From Minwuia sp048007105 (GTDB lineage: Bacteria > Pseudomonadota > Alphaproteobacteria > Minwuiales > Minwuiaceae): DNA of 64,000 bases. The notes under the pieces are model-generated. The model did not search any database, had not been told where the DNA came from, and was given only the letters and a program-made list of their open reading frames with translations. Numbering within the stretch: position 1 is the stretch's first letter; each line of letters starts with the position of its first letter. Below are positions 9,153 to 16,068 of this stretch, in pieces. The position numbers and the translations under genes were made by a program. Location: contig NZ_CP180352.1 in NCBI RefSeq assembly GCF_048007105.1, forward strand, positions 1,240,001 through 1,304,000. The letters run 5' to 3'.

Positions 9153-10270
9153 CAGAATGTTCAATTTCTCCACGAATCTATCTATGATTATTCGCGCATA
9201 ACGTTTGTTCAGGATTGGTCATGGCTGTCAAGCAAACTGGGAAGACGTGTTTTGTCATATGCCCTATTGGGGAAAGTGGTGACGAAGTAAGAAATTGGTC
9301 CGATGATGTATTTTTTGGCTTGATCCAGCCTATTGCCGATGACTTTGGATATGTTGCGCGCCGCGCAATAGATGATGCGAAGCCCGGTGAGATCACTAAT
9401 CATATGATACGAGACATTTTTGAATCAGACCTTGTGATCGCAGATCTTACACTTTTGAATCCCAATGTATTTTATGAAATAGGAATAAGACACATTACGA
9501 AGAAGCCTTATATTCACTTAGCTCGAGCGGGCACGAAGATACCATTCGATACAGCAGGTATTGGGACAATATTCATTGAATCAGGCTCATTTTCAGGTTC
9601 TGACAGAGCTCGGGACGAATTGAGGTCACAGTTAAAAATGATTGAAGAGGACGCTCTTAATTTTGAAAATCCAGTTTCCAGGTATAGAGAGCGCATCACA
9701 ATTGAGGAGTCTGGGGATCCAAGCAATAAAGTATTAATCGAAATTTTGGACCGGCTAGATAGAATTGAGTCACATCCGAATATGATTGCCGATCAAATAG
9801 AACTCAGAGATAAAAGTCGCCCAAAAAGCGGTCTATTTTTGTCCTATGAGGGCTGGAACTCGCTTCTAAAAAGCGGCGATTTAGACAGTTCTATTGATAA
9901 ATCAGATCTATCAATAGAAAATTCTTTGAAAAATCAAAAGTATAGACTATTTTTTAATCCAAAAAATAATAAGAGTAAAATAATTTCTTTCGAAAATGAT
10001 GGATTGATTGGGGATGGCAGAAATGAGAATGAAAATACTTGGAGGGTAAAGAACGGATTCTTAGAAATATTTGGAGAAGATAAAAAGATATTTAGTAGGT
10101 TTCTAAAAATGAAAAATGATAACCAATTTGTTGCCATTCAAAATAATGATACAAGAAATATCGACGGTCAATTCATTAAGCCACTTTCGTTATTTGACTA
10201 GATTGTTTCTGCGTGCGTGAGATTATTGATCCTGTGGACGAAGGAATTTGACGATCTTGTATCACTCACG
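9153..10270. other. AT-rich insert between the FAD oxidase and SHMT genes
   Basis: Composition changes abruptly from GC-rich to AT-rich just after the FAD oxidase stop and returns within the 3' end of the SHMT gene. It carries one gene. I found no terminal inverted repeats, integrase or convincing direct repeats at the edges. It is interpreted as horizontally acquired DNA. Confidence 0.7.
9221..10201 (+). CDS. TIR/nucleoside-deoxyribosyltransferase-like protein (possible defence effector)
   Basis: A 326-residue protein. The N-terminal half (about residues 8-150) has the signature of the NDT/TIR-like superfamily: CFVICPIG at the start, then MIRDIFESDLVIADLTLLNPNVFYEIGIRH, where the Asp and the NPNVFYE motif form the nucleotide pocket. 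About residues 180-326 are Asn/Lys/Asp-rich and unrecognised. Relatives cleave nucleotide N-glycosidic bonds or act as NAD-depleting or second-messenger-sensing effectors in phage defence; that role is inferred here. The start is the ATG at 9221, with AGGA six bases upstream. Codon use is AT-rich, unlike its neighbours. Its stop overlaps that of the convergent SHMT gene (CTAG). Confidence 0.7.
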   Translation: MAVKQTGKTCFVICPIGESGDEVRNWSDDVFFGLIQPIADDFGYVARRAIDDAKPGEITNHMIRDIFESDLVIADLTLLNPNVFYEIGIRHITKKPYIHLARAGTKIPFDTAGIGTIFIESGSFSGSDRARDELRSQLKMIEEDALNFENPVSRYRERITIEESGDPSNKVLIEILDRLDRIESHPNMIADQIELRDKSRPKSGLFLSYEGWNSLLKSGDLDSSIDKSDLSIENSLKNQKYRLFFNPKNNKSKIISFENDGLIGDGRNENENTWRVKNGFLEIFGEDKKIFSRFLKMKNDNQFVAIQNNDTRNIDGQFIKPLSLFD

Positions 10271-11577
10271 AAATGCAGCGCCGTGAACTGCCGCCGCCAG
10301 GCTGCGACCTCGGGGGCGAGGGTGGCGGGGTCGTCGGACGCCAGCGCTGCCGCGATCAGGCCGGCGAGGCGCGGCGCGTCGGCGACGGTCATGCCGAAGC
10401 GGACCAGTTCGGGCGTGCCGATGCGCAGGCCGTTGGTGTCGCCCCCGACCGGCGGCAGCGGCAGGCCGATGCCGCAGGCGAGGAACCCGGCAGCCCGCAG
10501 TTTCCGCGAGGCCGCCTGACCGCCGCCGTACCTGGCCGCCTCGATGCCGAACTGATGCGAGCGGGTGAAGCCTCTTGCCCGCCCGAAGACCGGCACGCCC
10601 TCGGCATTCAGCGCCTCCGCCAGCGCCCGCGCCATGGCGATCATCGCCTCAGCGTAGGCCGGGCCGAATTCGCGCCAGTCCAGCAGGGTGACCGCCAGCG
10701 CTGCCGACTTGGCGGCGTCGAAATTCGCTGTCAGGCCGGGATAGGCGATGCGGTCGAGCCGCTCGGCGATACCGGCCTCGTTGGTGACGATCAGGCCGCC
10801 GGCCGGGCCGCCGAGGCTCTTGTAGGTGCTCATGGTCATCAGATGCGCGCCTTCGGCCAGCGGGTCGGCCCAGGCTCGCCCGGCGATGATCCCGCACTGA
10901 TGCGCCGCGTCGAACAGAACCTTCGCGCCCACCTCGTCGGCAATCTCCCGGATCGCCCGGACGGGGTGTTCGAACAGGTTCAGGCTGCCGCCGATGGTGA
11001 TCAGCGCCGGCCGCTCGGTCCGGGCCAGTTCGCGCAGGGCGTCCGTGTCGACCGTGTAGCCGTCGGCGGCGGCCGGCGCGGGCAGGGTCCGGAGACCGAA
11101 GAGCCCGGCGCAGCCCGCCTGGTGGTGGGTGACATGGCCGCCGATGGTCGCCGGCGGCGCGATGATGGTGTCGCCGGGCCGGCTGAGCGCCATGAAGGCG
11201 TAGAGGTTGGCCAGCGCGCCGGACGGCACGCGGATCTCGGCGAAGCGCGCCTGAAAGACCTCCGACGCGAGCTCGGCGGCGATGACCTCGATCTCCTCGA
11301 TGGCCTCGAGGCCGGTCTCGTACTTGTCGCCCGGATAGCCGAGCGAGGGCCGGGAGCCCAGCCCCGAGGACAGCAGCGCCTCGGCCCTCGGGTTCATCAC
11401 ATTGGTTGCCGGGTTGAGATTGAAGCAGTCCCGCTCGTGGATCTGTCGGCTGCGTTGCGCCAGCTGCCAGACCTTGTCGAGCAGATCGGGCGAGCCGGCG
11501 CCGACTGTGCGGGCGGCGATGGACTGGACGAGGTCCTCCGACGGGGCGGGGACCCAGGAACGGCGCGAAAGGGGCAT
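10198..11577 (-). CDS. Serine hydroxymethyltransferase-family PLP enzyme with altered C-terminal tail
   Basis: A 459-residue fold-type I PLP enzyme of the SHMT family. The cofactor lysine is in STYKSLGGPAGGLIV (classical SHMT: THKTLRGPRGG). The SHMT-like N-terminal region NLNPATNVMNPRAEALLSSGLGSRPSLGYPGDKYETG is present. It probably transfers a C1 unit between serine or glycine analogues and folate, but its divergence leaves alpha-methylserine or aldolase chemistry open. The ATG at 11577 has GGAG suitably placed; an upstream in-frame extension lacks support. The last about 22 residues (SDTRSSNSFVHRINNLTHAETI) are encoded by the AT-rich insert, so the native end may be lost. It is divergent from a LysR gene. 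Confidence 0.8.
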   Translation of the reverse strand: MPLSRRSWVPAPSEDLVQSIAARTVGAGSPDLLDKVWQLAQRSRQIHERDCFNLNPATNVMNPRAEALLSSGLGSRPSLGYPGDKYETGLEAIEEIEVIAAELASEVFQARFAEIRVPSGALANLYAFMALSRPGDTIIAPPATIGGHVTHHQAGCAGLFGLRTLPAPAAADGYTVDTDALRELARTERPALITIGGSLNLFEHPVRAIREIADEVGAKVLFDAAHQCGIIAGRAWADPLAEGAHLMTMSTYKSLGGPAGGLIVTNEAGIAERLDRIAYPGLTANFDAAKSAALAVTLLDWREFGPAYAEAMIAMARALAEALNAEGVPVFGRARGFTRSHQFGIEAARYGGGQAASRKLRAAGFLACGIGLPLPPVGGDTNGLRIGTPELVRFGMTVADAPRLAGLIAAALASDDPATLAPEVAAWRRQFTALHFVSDTRSSNSFVHRINNLTHAETI

Positions 11578-11656
11578 GGCGGCACTCCGATGATGATCCG
11601 CCGATGCTGCCGCGCGGCTACTGGTCACGCAAACCAGATTGCGGCTACAATGACTA

Positions 11657-11675
11657 TAGAAAATCTACGGGTAGA
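11657..11675. promoter_or_regulatory. Overlapping dyads in the SHMT-LysR divergent region
   Basis: TAGA-AAA-TCTA (11657-11667) overlaps TCTAC-GG-GTAGA (11664-11675), giving three alternating TAGA/TCTA half-sites. They end four bases before the LysR start codon and about 80 bases from the SHMT start. This is a plausible autoregulatory operator for the LysR protein; the assignment is inferred from position. Confidence 0.45.
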
Positions 11676-11678
11676 TCG

Positions 11679-12554
11679 ATGCCGGTATCGCCGCGAAGGC
11701 CCAGAACGCCGCCGCTCAACGCCCTCCGCGCCTTCGAGGCTGCGGCCCGTCTCGGCAGCTTCGCCGCGGCCGCCGAGGAGATCTCGGTAACCCCCGGCGC
11801 GGTCTCGCAGCAGATCAAGTCGCTGGAAACCTGGGCAGGGGCGCCGCTGTTCCGGCGCCGCGCGCAGGGCGTGGAACTGACGCCCGAGGGGCGCAGCATG
11901 GCGCCGCGGCTGACGGCGGGCTTCGACAACATCTTCGAGGCGGCGCGGATCATGCGCGACCGCAACCGCGGTCCGACCCTGACCGTCGCGGCCCTGCCAT
12001 CGGTGGCGCAGCTCTGGTTGCAGCCGCGGCTTGCGCGGGTCCGCGGCGAGATGGGCGGCGTGATGGTTTCGGTCTATGCCGTGGAGACGCCGCCGGACCT
12101 GCGGCGGAACCTGTTCGATCTCTCGATCTTCATCCGGCCGCCGCGAAACCGCGATCCCGGAAGGGCAATCGAGGACGACGAGATCTTCCCGGTCTGCACG
12201 CCGGCGCTGGCCGAGCGGATCCGCAGGCACGGCGGGTTTGAAGGAATGATGCTGCTGGTCGACGAGTCCTGGGCCGACGACTGGCCGCTCTGGGCCGACG
12301 CCACCGGCATTGCCTTGCCGGACCTGCAGGCCGCGCCGCGTTTCTCGCTCTACAGCATGGCCATTGCCGAAGCGAAGGCCGGCGGCGGCGTCGCCATGGG
12401 ACACCGCTGCCTGGTGGCCGGCGACCTGGCCTCCGGCGCACTGGTCCGGCCCTTCGAGGCGACGGCCACGACCGGCAAGGCGCTGGTGATCGAAGGGCCG
12501 GATGTGCCGACCGAGCCGGCACGGCAGTTGATGGACCTGCTGGCCCGGGCGTGA
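11679..12554 (+). CDS. LysR-family transcriptional regulator (GcvA-like)
   Basis: A 291-residue LysR regulator. The N-terminal winged helix (about residues 11-70) includes PPLNALRAFEAAARLGSFAAAAEE and SVTPGAVSQQIKSLE. A periplasmic-binding-like effector domain occupies residues 95-291. The N-terminus resembles the GcvA subgroup, which controls glycine-cleavage genes. It is divergently paired with the SHMT-family gene, its likely target. The ATG at 11679 is chosen because the LysR domain normally begins about ten residues later; the longer frame from 11604 runs through the intergenic dyads. Confidence 0.85.
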   Translation: MPVSPRRPRTPPLNALRAFEAAARLGSFAAAAEEISVTPGAVSQQIKSLETWAGAPLFRRRAQGVELTPEGRSMAPRLTAGFDNIFEAARIMRDRNRGPTLTVAALPSVAQLWLQPRLARVRGEMGGVMVSVYAVETPPDLRRNLFDLSIFIRPPRNRDPGRAIEDDEIFPVCTPALAERIRRHGGFEGMMLLVDESWADDWPLWADATGIALPDLQAAPRFSLYSMAIAEAKAGGGVAMGHRCLVAGDLASGALVRPFEATATTGKALVIEGPDVPTEPARQLMDLLARA

Positions 12555-12626
12555 GAGGGCGCCGCCGGTTTGATCCCGGCGGCGGACGAGCCATTTCGGT
12601 AGACTGGATCCGGAACGAGGCAGGCG

Positions 12627-13148
12627 ATGACGAATGACGGCTTGAAGATCAGGCGGTTCGAGGAACGGGATGCGCCCGCGGTCCGCAGCCTGTTCATCCG
12701 GGTCAACCGGCTGCTGGCGCCGCCCGGCATGGAGGATGCGTTCGAGCGTTACATCGAACGTTCGATCGAGGCGGAAATCGGCCGCATCGGTCCCTATTAC
12801 GCCGAAAGGGACGGGTTGTTCTTCGTCGCGGAGCAGGATGGCCATCTGGCCGGGATGTTCGGGCTGGAGCGGGCCGGGCAGGTCGTGCTGGAACTCAGGC
12901 GCATGTATGTCGCGCCCGAATGCCGGGGCATGGGCTACGGCCGCGAACTGCTGGCCGCCGCCGAAGCGGAGGCGCGGCGGCTGGGCGCGGTGCGCCTGAT
13001 CCTCAGCACGTCGGAAGTGCAGCAGGCCGCCCTGGGCGTCTACCGCTCGTCAGGCTATGCCGAGGTCGCGGAAACTGCAGAGGCGGACGGCTCCAACAAG
13101 GTTCTGGGCGGCGGCCTGCGACGGTTCCATTTCGAGAAGCGCCTGTGA
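12627..13148 (+). CDS. GNAT-family N-acetyltransferase
   Basis: A 173-residue protein with the GNAT fold. The acetyl-CoA pyrophosphate loop is CRGMGYGRELL near residues 100-110, preceded by the ELRRMYVAPE strand. The C-terminal GVYRSSGYAEVAE segment is the usual beta6-beta7 region. It transfers an acetyl group to an unidentified amine. GAGG lies upstream of the ATG. It is probably monocistronic, converging on the ornithine decarboxylase gene with a shared bidirectional terminator. Confidence 0.85.
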   Translation: MTNDGLKIRRFEERDAPAVRSLFIRVNRLLAPPGMEDAFERYIERSIEAEIGRIGPYYAERDGLFFVAEQDGHLAGMFGLERAGQVVLELRRMYVAPECRGMGYGRELLAAAEAEARRLGAVRLILSTSEVQQAALGVYRSSGYAEVAETAEADGSNKVLGGGLRRFHFEKRL

Positions 13149-13175
13149 GCCGGTCCCCGGAACGGGAACCGGCTC
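13147..13175. terminator. Bidirectional terminator hairpin between the GNAT and odc genes
   Basis: GAGCCGGT pairs with ACCGGCTC, and after one mismatch CCC pairs with GGG, with a GGAACGG-type apex. The hairpin overlaps the GNAT stop codon and ends ten bases before the odc stop. The flanking T-runs are weak. Confidence 0.6.
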
Positions 13176-13184
13176 GATCAGGTT

Positions 13185-14315
13185 TCAGACGCAGACGCAG
13201 CGCAGCGGATCGAAGCCGTTGAAGCCGTTCGACGCATAGGTCGAGGTGTAGGCGCCCGTCGATTCGATCAGCACGGTCTCGCCGATCTCGATCGTGACCG
13301 GCAGCAGGTACGGCTCCTTCTCATAGAGCACGTCCACCGAATCGCAGGTCGGGCCCGCCAGCACCACCGGCGCCAGCTCGTCGCCTTCATGCGACGTCTT
13401 GATCGGATAGCGGATGGACTCGTCGATGGTCTCCGCCAGACCGCCGAACTTGCCGATGTCCAGGAAGACCCAGCGCATCGGATCGTTGTCGTCCTTCTTC
13501 GAGATCAGCAGGATCTCGGAGCGGATGATGCCCGCATCGCCGACCAGGCCGCGGCCCGGCTCGATGATGGTCTCGGGGATCCGGTTGCCGAAATGCTGCT
13601 TCAGCGAGCCGTTGATGGCCTGGCCGTAGGCGCCGACATTCGGGACGTCGCGCAGGTAGCGGGCCGGGAAGCCGCCGCCCAGATTGACCATCTTCATCTC
13701 GATGCCCTGCTCGCCCAGATCGCGGAACAGCTTCGCGCAGGTCTTCAGCGCGCCGTCCCACATCATCGGGTTGGGCTGCTGCGAGCCGACATGGAAGGAC
13801 AGGCCGTGCGCGATCAGGCCGAGGCCCGGGGCGCGGGCCATCAGACGGGCGGCCATCTCCGGCGCGCAGCCGAACTTCTTCGACAGCGGCCAGTCGGCGC
13901 CGTCGCCGTCGCACAGCAGGCGGCAGACCACGCGGCTGCCGGGCGCGGCGCGGGCGATCTTCTCCAGCTCGGCGTCGCAGTCGAAGGCGTACTGACGCAC
14001 GCCCAGACGCCAGGCCGCGGCGATCTCGCGCTCGCGCTTGATCGTGTTGGAAAAGGCGATCCGGTCGGCGGTGGCGCCGGCCTGGATGGCCATCTCGATC
14101 TCGCGCAGGGAGGCCGCGTCGAAGCAGCTGCCCAGATCGGCCAGCAGCGACAGGATCTCCGGCGCCGGGTTCGCCTTGATGGCGTAGAACACCCGCGTAT
14201 CCGGCATGGCGCGCCGGAAGGCTTCATAGTTGTCCTGGACCCGCTCGAGGTCCATGACGAGGCACGGGGCGTCGTGCGCCGTGCGCTCCAGATAATCGCG
14301 AATCCGCTCGGTCAT
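13185..14315 (-). CDS. Ornithine/lysine decarboxylase, eukaryotic-type (fold III PLP)
   Basis: A 376-residue fold-III (alanine-racemase-like) decarboxylase making putrescine from ornithine, or cadaverine from lysine. The PLP lysine is K47 in FYAIKANP. The Gly-rich phosphate loop is VNLGGGFPARY. EPGRGLVGDAG and the active-site GPTCDSVDVLYE (Cys near residue 323, from the partner subunit) match bacterial homologues of eukaryotic ODC. It is the third gene of the polyamine operon, 39 bases after speE, and ends at a strong hairpin. Ornithine specificity is inferred from context. Confidence 0.88.
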   Translation of the reverse strand: MTERIRDYLERTAHDAPCLVMDLERVQDNYEAFRRAMPDTRVFYAIKANPAPEILSLLADLGSCFDAASLREIEMAIQAGATADRIAFSNTIKREREIAAAWRLGVRQYAFDCDAELEKIARAAPGSRVVCRLLCDGDGADWPLSKKFGCAPEMAARLMARAPGLGLIAHGLSFHVGSQQPNPMMWDGALKTCAKLFRDLGEQGIEMKMVNLGGGFPARYLRDVPNVGAYGQAINGSLKQHFGNRIPETIIEPGRGLVGDAGIIRSEILLISKKDDNDPMRWVFLDIGKFGGLAETIDESIRYPIKTSHEGDELAPVVLAGPTCDSVDVLYEKEPYLLPVTIEIGETVLIESTGAYTSTYASNGFNGFDPLRCVCV

Positions 14316-14354
14316 GGCAGGCTCCGCAACCTTTCCGTCAAAAAAGGGCGCCGC

Positions 14355-15206
14355 TCAGGCGCTGACAAGGTTCTGGACGTAGCCGGGCAGCGCGAAGGCG
14401 GCCTTGTGCACGTCCGGCGTGTAATAGCGCGTCTCGAAACCGGCCGCGGTCTGGCGGGCGGCCAGCGTTTCCGCCGTCACCGCCAGCAGGCCGGGATTGT
14501 CGGTTCCGAAACCGAAGGCCATCGGGCCGCCGACATAGGTCGGCACGGTGGCCAGGTAGCAGGTTGCGACCTCGAAGAGGCTGCGGAAGGCCCGCATGGT
14601 GCCGGTCAGTTCGGCGCCCTGCATGAAGGGCACGCCGTTCTGGGTCACCAGCACCCCGCCATCCTTCAGCCGCGCTTTCGCGTGGCCGTAGAAATGGTCG
14701 GTGAACAGGACCTCGCCAGGCCCTATCGGGTCGGTGGAATCGACGATGATCACGTCGAACTGCTCGGTTGCGGTGCGCATGTAGTCCGCACCGTCGGCGA
14801 TGACGAGCTCCAGCCGCGGGTCGTCGAACGCCCCGTCGGAAACCGTCGGCAGATGCTCCTTCGAGAAGCTGACGACGCCCTCGTCGATCTCCACCATCAC
14901 CACCCGCTCGATGCCGGGGTGACGGATGGTCTCGCGCAGCATGCCGCCGTCGCCGCCGCCCACGATCAGAACCGACGTCGCGTTGCCATGCGCCAGCACG
15001 GGAACGTGGGTCAGCATCTCGTGGTAGATGAACTCGTCCTTCTCGGTGACCTGGGTCACCCCGTCCAGCGCCAGCATCCGTCCGAAGACCGGATTGCGGT
15101 ACAGCACCAGATCCTGTGTGCTCACGGGCCGGCGGACGAGAATCTCATCCGCCCTGAAGGACGTTTTCAGGCCGCCATGCAGTTCTTCGGTGATCCAGTC
15201 GGTCAT
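14355..15206 (-). CDS. speE: Spermidine synthase (polyamine aminopropyltransferase)
   Basis: A 283-residue aminopropyltransferase that uses decarboxylated S-adenosylmethionine from SpeD and putrescine from the decarboxylase to make spermidine. VLIVGGGDGGMLRE (dcSAM pocket) lies near residues 80-93; the acidic DSTDPIGPGEVLF motif near 155-168 carries the catalytic Asp. The N-terminal beta-domain (residues 1-55) has the family EELHGGLKTSF pattern. The start ATG at 15206 overlaps the speD stop (ATGA), implying translational coupling; the longer frame that continues upstream lies out of frame within speD. Confidence 0.95.
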   Translation of the reverse strand: MTDWITEELHGGLKTSFRADEILVRRPVSTQDLVLYRNPVFGRMLALDGVTQVTEKDEFIYHEMLTHVPVLAHGNATSVLIVGGGDGGMLRETIRHPGIERVVMVEIDEGVVSFSKEHLPTVSDGAFDDPRLELVIADGADYMRTATEQFDVIIVDSTDPIGPGEVLFTDHFYGHAKARLKDGGVLVTQNGVPFMQGAELTGTMRAFRSLFEVATCYLATVPTYVGGPMAFGFGTDNPGLLAVTAETLAARQTAAGFETRYYTPDVHKAAFALPGYVQNLVSA

Positions 15207-15664
15207 CCGACCATGCCCTTGCCGCGGCGCACCTCCTGAACATCGACCCGGCCGGCGTTGAACGCCTTCTTCAGCACGGGAACGGCCTTCTGCGGCATGG
15301 CATCTCCGCACATGAAGACGTCCAGCGCGGCGTAGCCGTATTCCGGCCAGGAATGGATGGAAATGTGGGACTCGGCCAGGATCGCGACCCCGGAGACGCC
15401 GCCATTGGGCTCGAAATTGTGCAGGTCGATGGACAGAAGCGTGGCGCCAGCTGCCTCGACGCACTTCCGGAGGGTCCGGTCGATGTGGGTGATGTCGTCC
15501 AGGTACTCGGCTTCCCTGATATCGACAAGCAGGTGAGTGCCGGCGAAGCATTCGCCGTCCTTCACCACAAAGAAATCCTTGCGCGCCTCGTCGGCGCGGT
15601 CGTCCAGCTCCAGGCCCTCATCCAGGGCGGCTGCGGTCGTGAAGTCCATAGATCTCGTCCCCAT
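15203..15664 (-). CDS. speD: S-adenosylmethionine decarboxylase proenzyme
   Basis: A 153-residue class 1B pyruvoyl enzyme that supplies the aminopropyl donor for spermidine. The self-cleavage site is AESHISIHSWPE: cleavage at E98-S99 creates the pyruvoyl group. HLLVDIREAEYLDD is also typical. Two starts are possible. The ATG at 15664 has no clear ribosome site; the ATG at 15649 (MDFTTAA) follows GGGGACGAG and may be used. It is first in the speD-speE-odc operon, behind an unusually long structured leader. Confidence 0.93.
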   Translation of the reverse strand: MGTRSMDFTTAAALDEGLELDDRADEARKDFFVVKDGECFAGTHLLVDIREAEYLDDITHIDRTLRKCVEAAGATLLSIDLHNFEPNGGVSGVAILAESHISIHSWPEYGYAALDVFMCGDAMPQKAVPVLKKAFNAGRVDVQEVRRGKGMVG

Positions 15665-15680
15665 AACGCATGTGACAACG

Positions 15681-15730
15681 ACCCCGGACGTCCGAAGGGG
15701 CGGCGGACCGGGGTGCGGATTTTTCTTTTC
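15681..15730 (+). terminator. GC-rich hairpin plus T-run reading away from speD
   Basis: On the plus strand ACCCCGG (15681-15687) and TCCG (15691-15694) pair with CGGACCGGGGT (15704-15714), with a three-base bulge. TTTTTCTTTT follows from 15720. This has the form of an intrinsic terminator for plus-strand, antisense transcription entering the speD leader. On the minus strand the same hairpin sits 17 bases upstream of the first speD ATG and could affect translation. Confidence 0.45.
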
Positions 15731-15787
15731 AGAAAGATGTGCCCTTGCGGGCGGCGGTTATCCCGGGACCGGGCCTTGTTCCGCCTT

Positions 15788-15804
15788 TGACTTCAGCGAA
15801 GTCA
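15788..15804 (-). promoter_or_regulatory. Stem-loop in the speD leader
   Basis: TGACTTC-AGC-GAAGTCA, a perfect seven-pair stem. On the minus strand it begins exactly at the TGA of the eight-codon upstream ORF, so a ribosome stopped there would block the stem. Confidence 0.5.
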
Positions 15805-15828
15805 GGTCTGTCGTCGCATGAACGGCAT
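15802..15828 (-). CDS. Candidate leader peptide MPFMRRQT in the speD leader
   Basis: An eight-residue open frame (two consecutive CGA arginine codons, then Gln, Thr, stop) with GGAG at 15836-15839, seven bases before its ATG. A stem-loop starts at its stop codon. A different frame from an ATG at 15841 gives 27 residues ending at 15758, with only a GGGGG upstream, and overlaps it. Short upstream ORFs regulate polyamine genes elsewhere (speFL in enterobacteria; the AdoMetDC uORF in mammals). Function here is inferred. Confidence 0.4.
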   Translation of the reverse strand: MPFMRRQT

Positions 15829-15948
15829 GGCAATTCTCCATCAGCCCCCGGCCACCATGGCCAGCGCATTTCCTAAGCCAAACAGAGACGCTCACGCCGT
15901 GACGTGGTCCCATTGAAGGGAAGCCCGTGCGATTGCGTTCGGAGCGCG

Positions 15949-15977
15949 CATCTAATGTCAGGTGACGCCAAAGTCAA
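15949..15977 (-). promoter_or_regulatory. Predicted sigma70 promoter of the speD-speE-odc operon
   Basis: On the minus strand TTGACT (15977-15972), a 17-base spacer, and TAGATG (15954-15949). Transcription would begin near 15942, leaving a leader of about 280 nt before speD. The 15665-16068 interval has no ordinary gene; it holds this promoter, the leader elements and the DUF2332 upstream hairpin. Confidence 0.55.
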
Positions 15978-16032
15978 CCCGGTTCCTTTCGCACCTGCGG
16001 AATGTTACCTAGACAGCACAGGAAGCGGCCGG

Positions 16033-16053
16033 CGGTTCCTGTTCTGGGAACCG
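16033..16053. promoter_or_regulatory. Inverted repeat just upstream of the DUF2332 gene
   Basis: CGGTTCC, seven-base loop, GGAACCG; perfect seven-pair dyad ending 15 bases before the likely GTG start. It could be an operator or a leader stem. No T-run follows. Confidence 0.35.
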
Positions 16054-16068
16054 TAGCGGGGGGTGCGT

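Noticed and set aside
9153..10270. Transposon ends around the AT-rich insert
   Set aside because: Only trivial matches such as GATTATT are shared by the edges; no inverted repeats or transposase.
10273..11790. 505-codon plus-strand frame opposite the SHMT gene
   Set aside because: Antisense shadow; Gln/Arg/Gly-rich with no motif, against a well-supported PLP enzyme.
13389..15239. 616-codon plus-strand frame opposite odc and speE
   Set aside because: Antisense shadow of two recognised enzymes.
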